From Caulochytrium protostelioides (taxonomy: Eukaryota > Chytridiomycota > Caulochytriomycetes > Caulochytriales > Caulochytriaceae): DNA of 23,677 nt. Positions 18,395-23,677 of this stretch are shown in pieces. The notes below the pieces were generated by a model. That model had not been told where the DNA came from. It ran no database searches and saw only the letters and a list, made by a program, of their open reading frames with translations. The translations under genes and the position numbers were made by a program. The stretch lies in the NCBI GenBank assembly GCA_003615045.1, contig ML014353.1:1-23677 (forward strand), read 5' to 3'. Position 1 is the stretch's first letter, and each line of letters starts with the position of its first letter.

Positions 18395-20307
18395 GACGAC
18401 GACGACTGCGTGACGCGCCTACACGGACGATAATCGGGGAGACGAGAGAGGAAGAAGAGGCAATGGGGAAGAGACGCCGGGAGCACAAACCAGCAAGAAT
18501 GTCAATGCGTCGGTGAAACCAATAAGAGAAGAAGGATGGAGACAAAAAGAGAGCGGACTAGCACGCCCAGTCGACAGAAACAACGTCAACGATACGACTG
18601 TGTCGAGGATCGTGAAGGACCAGTACAACCGCGTCCAGGAGAGGGCGAAAGAGGCAAGAGAGGGCGGTGAAGAGGGTGAGCGTTTCTCAGGTCAGACGAA
18701 TGGAAACCACGCCGTTTGACGCGGAACCTGCGCGACATCCTCCGATGATTAGTTCTTGCTCGTACGCCATATATATATATCGATGAACACCGGGCCTTGC
18801 ATCGGCACCGCTCGCTCTGGACAAGGCCGTGAGGCAGTGAGTGAGATGCCGAAGCAGCCCGACGCCACCTAGGCTGCCACAGCTGGCCCTCCCGCCAGAC
18901 AGCGACTGAGCAGACGCTATCGCCGCGAGCGGAAAACGCCGCCGCCCCCTCCAAACAGCCCCTGGCGTCGCCCTACATTGGCGCACACTGCCGATGCCCT
19001 GCTCCCCGAGGCTCACGATGGGGGCAGCCGCCAGCCGTGCTGAATCGCTGCTCCGGCGCGGCCCCGGATGGATGGGCACTCGGCCACAGCGGTCGGCTAG
19101 CCTCTCTGCTTAAGACCGGCACTCCATCGTCGCAACAAAGACCGGTCCGCCCGGCATGGGCCGGGCATGAGCGGTGGCAAAAAAGGTCCGCGCCATCCAG
19201 CGAGAACTCGGCGGTCCGCCAAACTCAGCACCGACCACGCTCACAAAGCTCGTGCATGCGTTATCGGGTCTCAGCGTCATAGCGGGCTATCGCGGAGGCA
19301 GCGCGGTGGGCCTCAATCCAGATGTCTGAGGGATCGGACTTCCCCCTACCTATCCGCGCGTCAGAAACGGGGTTCAGTTTTTCTTTTCTTTTCTGTGCGC
19401 ATCGCAGCATGACACAAGAGCGCGAGTGTACGGTGAGACGGAAGTTTGCCGATTCACGGCCGCACCAACTGGCGGCTAATCGGACATCAGCGGGGCGGTC
19501 GACGGCGAGCAATAGTCTTGAGAAGGGCAGGCCGAAAAAAAAGGGGGGTAGCAGCAGAGTGCGCAGGAGCAGTGCGTGGCAATGCTGGACTTCAAGAGGC
19601 ACCGGGCCATCAGCTCCTCCTCCTCAGTCTTTGCAGGGAGGAAGGCATACACCTTCACAACTCAGCTGCACGATTCTGCAGTCCAAGCCGGGCCGCAATT
19701 TTGAGTCGGCCGGGAGCGAAGGCTTCTCCTCGACTGTCCGTGCGATTGCGCCCGGCGTTTTTGAAGCGCGCCGGCCTGAGCCCGTGCCTCAACCGGCATC
19801 GCCGTGGGGCGATGCTCCCCATTTGAGAAAGAGACGAAAGAACCGGAGCTGAGGAGCAAAGGGTCCGATCCCACAGCCGATGATGGGGTCGATGGCGGCC
19901 GCCACTCGGCATCGCCTCAGCATCCTTTTCCCCTCAACTCCGCGCTACATGGAGAGAAGCGGCCACAGAGTTGCTCAGTAGGGGACAAGGCTCGACGCTC
20001 CCGAGGGGGCAATTGTGAAAGCGCGCCATGCGCCTTGATTCAACTCAGCATGGTTGCGCGCGTTGGCGCGAGCTCACCACGTCGGAATCGCGGCCAGACA
20101 AGATTGATGCGCCGTTGCGCATTGCAGCCGCCCATCGGCGTGTTCGGCGTGTGCGTGGGCTGCACACTCGACCCCAAGACAAGAGGTCAGGCCGGATGTC
20201 TAATTACTCCATCAAGGACGCAGAAGGATAGATGGGAGAGAGGTCGAACTTCGAACATGAGCTAAGCCTTCAACGAAGGACGTGGCAACCGAAAAAGGCG
20301 CGTGCCA
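18395..20307. other. Intergenic region, no supportable gene
   Basis: About 1.9 kb upstream of the GH26 gene. Overlapping open frames occur on both strands (for example 19322-19852 and 19804-20265 on the plus strand, 19476-19658 on the minus strand), but none has a recognisable domain or a convincing splice pattern. A TATATATATAT run near 18769-18780 could be promoter-related. Undetected short exons cannot be excluded. Confidence 0.4.
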
Positions 20308-20960
20308 TCACGAAACAGCCACAGGAAAAGGTCCGGCACGAGCATCACCTTCTGGCAGGGTAATGACATAGCCTCCCTGTCTAGTTCCTCCTTCAGCGGC
20401 TCCTGCTAGCTGGCTACTCATACAAGAGGCACTCAACCAGTCGTGCCTTTCATTCTTGATGTCTATCAAGTGCGGCCCCCACATCCTTGAAGATCGCGCA
20501 GCGGCACCCTTTTCATTTTTTTTCCAGTCAAAGCGAGTGAGATGACTGCTCTCTTCCCGACAAGACCCAGCTTGAATGTGTCTCCGCTGTGTCTCCGCTT
20601 GAGTATCGATACGATGGGAGCGGAGTTTTTCCTCCAGTGGAGCAACGTCCGATTCCGCCCCATTCAAAACGGAGCTTTCAAAGGGGGGTGCCATGGTAGG
20701 ACGACTCGCCCGTAGGTGGCCTAACAGACAAAAAAATGAAAATGAGCAAAACGAGAAGGAAAAAACTCACCAACAAGCTGCGGAGGCGGGAACGGCGCTG
20801 GATCCCCTTGGAGACCCTGTACCCGTCGTTGGGTCTCCTCTGCCCACTCCTGTTGGCTCAGGGGCCATGCATGCGCTTTCACAGTCGACTCTTCAGAGGC
20901 TAGGAGGACGCAAGCTGGATGGCGTGTGCTGTTTGAGAAGGCCTCATCTGTCGGGGCCAC
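20308..20960 (-). CDS. Hypothetical spliced gene, 5' end unresolved
   Basis: I do not recognise the product. Two exons are joined by a clear 50-nt intron. The upstream exon (about 20960-20771) encodes APTDEAFSN, LLASEESTVKAHAWPL and QQEWAEETQRR; the downstream exon (20720-20308) encodes MAPPFESSVLNGAESD and PLEEKLRSHRIDTQAE and runs to a stop codon. The phase is kept across the intron (GTT-G joined to GC-CAC), giving about 200 codons. No ATG begins the upstream exon, so there is probably another exon further up: an intron with donor GGG|GTGAGC at 21119 and a CTGAC motif would fit, with exon sequence around 21120-21494. Alternatively the ATG at 20694 is the start and the intron lies in the 5' UTR. 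No signal peptide or domain is visible; the product is polar. Confidence 0.45.
20721..20770 (-). other. Intron of the hypothetical gene (50 nt)
   Basis: Donor GTTG|GTGAGT at 20770, a long T-rich body, a GCTCAT-like branch motif and acceptor CTGTTAG|GCC at 20721. The size and pyrimidine content are typical of short fungal introns. Confidence 0.8.
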
Positions 20961-21542
20961 TGATGGCCCTGCTGGCGGGTAGCCCCGATTTAGGGTTCAC
21001 TTGGAGTTGACTGTTGCGTGACTGTGCGACCCGAAGGCGGTCAGCATGCCATGCAACGCTTTTTTTTTGTGGTGTACCCCTCGCTCGCTGGGACCCCGCC
21101 TTCATGGGGTATCGCTCACCCCATGAAGAGGAATGTTCCGACTGCTCTCTCTCTCTTCTGTTTTCAATCCAATTCTCTCGCCGTAGTTCAGTAGCTGCGC
21201 TTCATTGTGACCTGAGCAGGGGCGATATGCGTCTCCACCCATCGCGCCCTCTTGCTCATCGTCGGCCCAGGCTCTCGAGGATGCACCCGCTCCACCCCTT
21301 CTACCCGGCGTATTCGCATAGGTGCTGTCGTTCACACCTTTTGCCAGCCCTCCCGGTGATCGAAACCCTGCGGCAATCTGAATCGAGCGTCTGACGCCCT
21401 TGCGATGCTCTGCTCTGCTGCGATGCTTGATTGTCCCCCCGAAGGAAACTGATGGTGCCTGCGCAACACGGAATGCTTTCGATGCGCAACTCACCTAAGC
21501 GATGGAGGTGCGGTGATGCCCACCATACCCCGAGCGGCTAAG

Positions 21543-21561
21543 AAAAAAAAAAAAAAAAAAA
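21543..21561 (+). repeat. Poly-A tract (A19)
   Basis: An uninterrupted run of 19 A followed by ACAACAAC. On the minus strand it is a T run lying downstream of Fanzor relic 3. It does not sit at the edge of an identifiable retroposed copy. Confidence 0.85.
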
Positions 21562-21619
21562 CAACAACCCTGGAGCGAACCCTTCTTTTTTTACCGCATC
21601 TGTCGATAGTCGCGACGGA

Positions 21620-21673
21620 AGAATCGGGTTCGCGCCTGATTCTCGTCTGGTGGTCATGAAATCTGAACCAGAC
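21620..21673. other. Two back-to-back hairpins beyond Fanzor relic 3
   Basis: AGAATC 21620-21625 pairs with GATTCT 21638-21643. One base later, GTCTGGT 21645-21651 pairs with ACCAGAC 21667-21673. On the minus strand both lie about 30-80 bases past the part shared with relic 2, in the region where a guide RNA or element end would be sought. Function is inferred only from position. Confidence 0.5.
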
Positions 21674-21700
21674 AGTTCTCTCGTGGTGACGCCTATATCC

Positions 21701-21981
21701 CCTTGGAAACATCGAGGCTCTTCCTTGAGACGTCCTAACACGAACGCCATGCCCTCCTTGACGCACCCCAGGAGTCCCCTACAGAGCAGTTTGCATCCGG
21801 TTTGTCGGTGGATGAGCTCGCCGACCACGGGCTGCAGTGGGGCTTGCCCGGGGATGTGGCACAGCGCCGCAGGTCTGATGGTGAGAGCCAGGTCAAGGGT
21901 GAGGCCAGGCGGCGTTGGATGTTCAACGCGGCATTGAGATCGCGGTTCACGAACTTGCCGTTAGTGGCATCGCAACTGATC

Positions 21982-21985
<4 letters not shown>
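21701..21985 (-). pseudogene. Fanzor relic 3: 3' end only, cut at a microsatellite
   Basis: Minus-strand fragment closely similar to relic 2. It encodes CDATNGKFVNRDLNAALNI, with RDLNAALNI at 21918-21944, then matches relic 2 through the stop-codon region and about 120 bases beyond it. The shared hairpin core is GTCGG 21804-21808 with CCGAC 21821-21825. Relative to relic 2 it has about 20 extra bases after the RuvC-III motif, and its open frame runs past the position of the relic 2 stop. Its upstream edge is the GATA microsatellite; no earlier part of a Fanzor gene is recognisable on the other side. It lies upstream of the unknown spliced gene on the same strand. Confidence 0.65.

Positions 21986-22018
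<33 letters not shown>
21982..22018 (+). repeat. (GATA)9 microsatellite
   Basis: Nine perfect GATA units and one extra G. It borders Fanzor relic 3 exactly where similarity to relic 2 stops, so it marks a breakpoint or insertion boundary. Confidence 0.95.
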
Positions 22019-23267
22019 GCTAACTTCGGCCCCACAAACCCTCCGGCATCCGCAGTCCATTGATCACGGCTGGAATCGCTTTGCACGCGTGGCTCGCCGG
22101 GTTTGCCCCGCGAAAAATTGGCCTATATGTGCTTCCATCCGTAAGCGGCCCCCTGGTCCTCCGCCGCAAGATCAAGTGCCGCCCGCGCAGCAAGACGGGA
22201 TGTGCCCGATGCGCTCTTCGGCACGCGGCAACTCCAAAACACAACATCGTTTGCACCACGGATAGTGGCATGTGACGATCTCTAGTATGGGTGAGTCCAG
22301 CCGCGCCATGTTGGGGATATTAGTGAATCCACCGTCGGCCGATCGAGCCACGCCGTGGACGCATGCCGCCTCAAAGGGCATCCAAGCTGTGGAAAAGGGA
22401 TCAATATAAACCAATGAGGCACACGGCGTTCATGCTGGTACTGTCGCTGAAGAACGTCAAGCAGCGTATTTACTTGATAAAAGCCGGGACATCTAAGCGA
22501 GTAGCTGCCCATCGTGACAGAATTTTAGTAGCGAGGAGGCGGCCCAGGCTCGTCTTGTCCGAAATGACCCTTTCTCACGGAATGCCAAATACGTACGCGT
22601 AGCTTCTGGGACCCCTCGGAACCTTCTGACGAGACGGCACGGACACCCTCAACCACGTAGTACGCCATACGTTCCTCGTCCGCCGGTGCCGGGGGGCTGC
22701 TGCGCTGCCGTCCTGCAACGTGGTACCGGCCCGCAGGCGGTGGTCCACGTTATGACCATCGAAACCCCACCTGCATGCATAACCTGCTGAAGGACCTCGG
22801 AGTAGTAACCTGCGACAAGACATTCGTGGACATGGCCGCAAAACAATAGGCGGCTAGCCTGGCTGTTAGCAAGCTTTTTAAGGGTCAGCCTTCCCCCCTC
22901 CCCGACCAGAGCCCCTTGGCAGACATCACTGCTTTATCCCAAGTACAACCCAAGGGGTGGGGGGTGGGGGTGGGACGGCGGACCCAACAAAATAAAATCA
23001 CGTGGGGAGCTTTACATCGATACACCTTCGATGACGCGGTATGCCAACCCATTTCATGCAATCGGTTAAGTTAGATTCATTTCATTCAATTGCGCCATTG
23101 AAATGGTCATATGGCTCGGCTATAGTAAGAACCACGAAGAATGAACGATGGCCAAGAATACTTGAAAAGCCATGACGGGTATCAAAAGTGGAAACCGTGA
23201 GCGCTCAACGAATGAGCTAATACATCATAGCTGGGATTTCTGCCACCAACATGGTTGCCAAATGATA
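22019..23267. other. Unassigned lower-GC region
   Basis: Several open frames of 60-90 codons occur on both strands (for example 22172-22414 minus, 22363-22602 plus, 22575-22841 minus), but none matches a family I know and none links into a convincing spliced gene. On the minus strand this lies upstream of Fanzor relic 3, yet no RuvC-I or RuvC-II motif is seen. It may contain decayed mobile DNA. Confidence 0.35.
22954..22974 (+). other. G-quadruplex-forming motif
   Basis: Four G runs (4, 6, 5 and 3 G) separated by single T. This fits the standard pattern for an intramolecular G-quadruplex on the plus strand. No gene is adjacent. Confidence 0.7.
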
Positions 23268-23341
23268 GGGGACAACCGAGATTCGAACTCGGGATCACCT
23301 GGACCCAAACCAGGTATCTTAAACCACTAGACTATTGTCCC
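23268..23341 (-). tRNA. tRNA-Pro (anticodon UGG)
   Basis: On the minus strand the sequence folds into a full cloverleaf of 74 bases. The acceptor stem is GGGACAA/TTGTCCC with discriminator C; the D stem is GTCT/AGAT including one wobble pair; the anticodon stem is CCTGG/CCAGG. The loop TTTGGGT places TGG at positions 34-36 with G37, as usual for proline tRNAs. The T arm is CCGAG-TTCGAAT-CTCGG. A-box (TAGTCTAGTGG) and B-box (GTTCGAATC) promoter elements are present. CCA is not encoded and there is no intron, which fits a nuclear eukaryotic gene. The nearest T4 on the transcribed strand is about 80 bases downstream, so a usual close Pol III terminator is not obvious. Confidence 0.93.
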
Positions 23342-23677
23342 TAACATTTTTTTGTTGTTTTGGGGGTTTCACGCTACATTACTTTTTGTTCCGTTTTTCG
23401 CCCAACCTTGACGGCGTCTGGAGCGAAAGATGACTATGCATCTTCGGTATGTTAGTTCACTTTCTACTCCGCCTCAAACGCCTCTTTCCATCACCACATG
23501 ACCCTTCTCTGTAGCTTTCTTTTCCATCGAGTTATCGACCTTTTCTCATTTCCTTGTGTTCTCCTATACATCTCCTTAAGTGACCACTTCAACTGGTCAC
23601 TTTCCTCTCATCTTGCTAGTCACTCCATATGTTTTTGACGCATTCCTATACAACTTTCCGCCCTCTTTCCATCGACA
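23342..23677. other. Pyrimidine-rich end of window
   Basis: CT-rich plus-strand DNA beyond the tRNA gene, with one perfect inverted repeat (listed separately). It could be the promoter or leader of a plus-strand gene starting outside the window. No open frame of note. Confidence 0.35.
23578..23602. other. 9-bp inverted repeat with 7-base loop
   Basis: AAGTGACCA at 23578-23586 is perfectly complementary to TGGTCACTT at 23594-23602. It may be an RNA hairpin or a dimeric protein-binding site; the half-site TGACC is a common zinc-finger target. Role unknown. Confidence 0.6.

Noticed and set aside
19322-20265. Two overlapping plus-strand frames of about 150-175 codons
   Set aside because: No domain, no consistent splice sites, and Ser/Arg/Pro-rich sequence typical of non-coding GC-rich DNA.
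22020-22860. Search for the missing Fanzor body upstream of relic 3
   Set aside because: No RuvC-I/II-like motif or zinc-ribbon cysteines found in any minus-strand frame past the GATA tract.

Overview
The window is nuclear DNA of a GC-rich fungus, most likely an early-diverging (zoosporic) lineage. Evidence for a eukaryote: spliceosomal introns (GTAAGT, GTAGGT and GTGAGT donors; a CTGAC branch point in the largest), eIF3d, a Cdc34-type ubiquitin-conjugating enzyme, a mitochondrial-type DEAD-box helicase, a CDKAL1-type tRNA methylthiotransferase and a tRNA-Pro without encoded CCA. The zoosporic placement is inference: it rests on CDKAL1 (not expected in yeasts), Fanzor relics (known in chytrids) and a strong GC and Ala/Pro bias.

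Layout. 1-1798: gene-poor, GC-rich DNA leading into a CT-rich promoter. 1799-3937 (+): eIF3d, one intron. 3938-6341: accessory island between the 3' ends of two convergent housekeeping genes. It holds a secreted, cysteine-poor repeat protein (4228-5364, -), flanked on both sides by degraded 3' ends of Fanzor (eukaryotic TnpB-like) genes that point outward. 6342-7235 (-): Cdc34/UBE2R-type E2, two exons. 7236-8738: repeat-bearing intergenic DNA. 8739-11849 (+): mitochondrial DEAD-box helicase resembling Mrh4/DDX28. 12696-15083 (+): CDKAL1-type methylthiotransferase with a hydrophobic C-terminal anchor. About 15253-15952 (-): unknown Ala-rich protein, exon structure only partly resolved. 16928-18394 (-): membrane-anchored GH26 glycoside hydrolase. 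18395-20307: no gene supported. 20308 to at least 20960 (-): unknown spliced gene. 21701-21985 (-): a third Fanzor tail ending at a GATA microsatellite. 22019-23267: unassigned, lower-GC DNA. 23268-23341 (-): tRNA-Pro(UGG).

The conserved genes serve unrelated housekeeping roles: translation initiation, ubiquitination, mitochondrial RNA work and tRNA modification. The GH26 enzyme and the secreted repeat protein face outward. The most unusual feature is the repeated presence of only the Fanzor 3' end. Each of the three copies keeps the RuvC-III motif (RDLNAALNI or RDLHAALNI) and a small hairpin near the gene end. This suggests that the 3' end, possibly a guide-RNA scaffold, is what was retained or spread.
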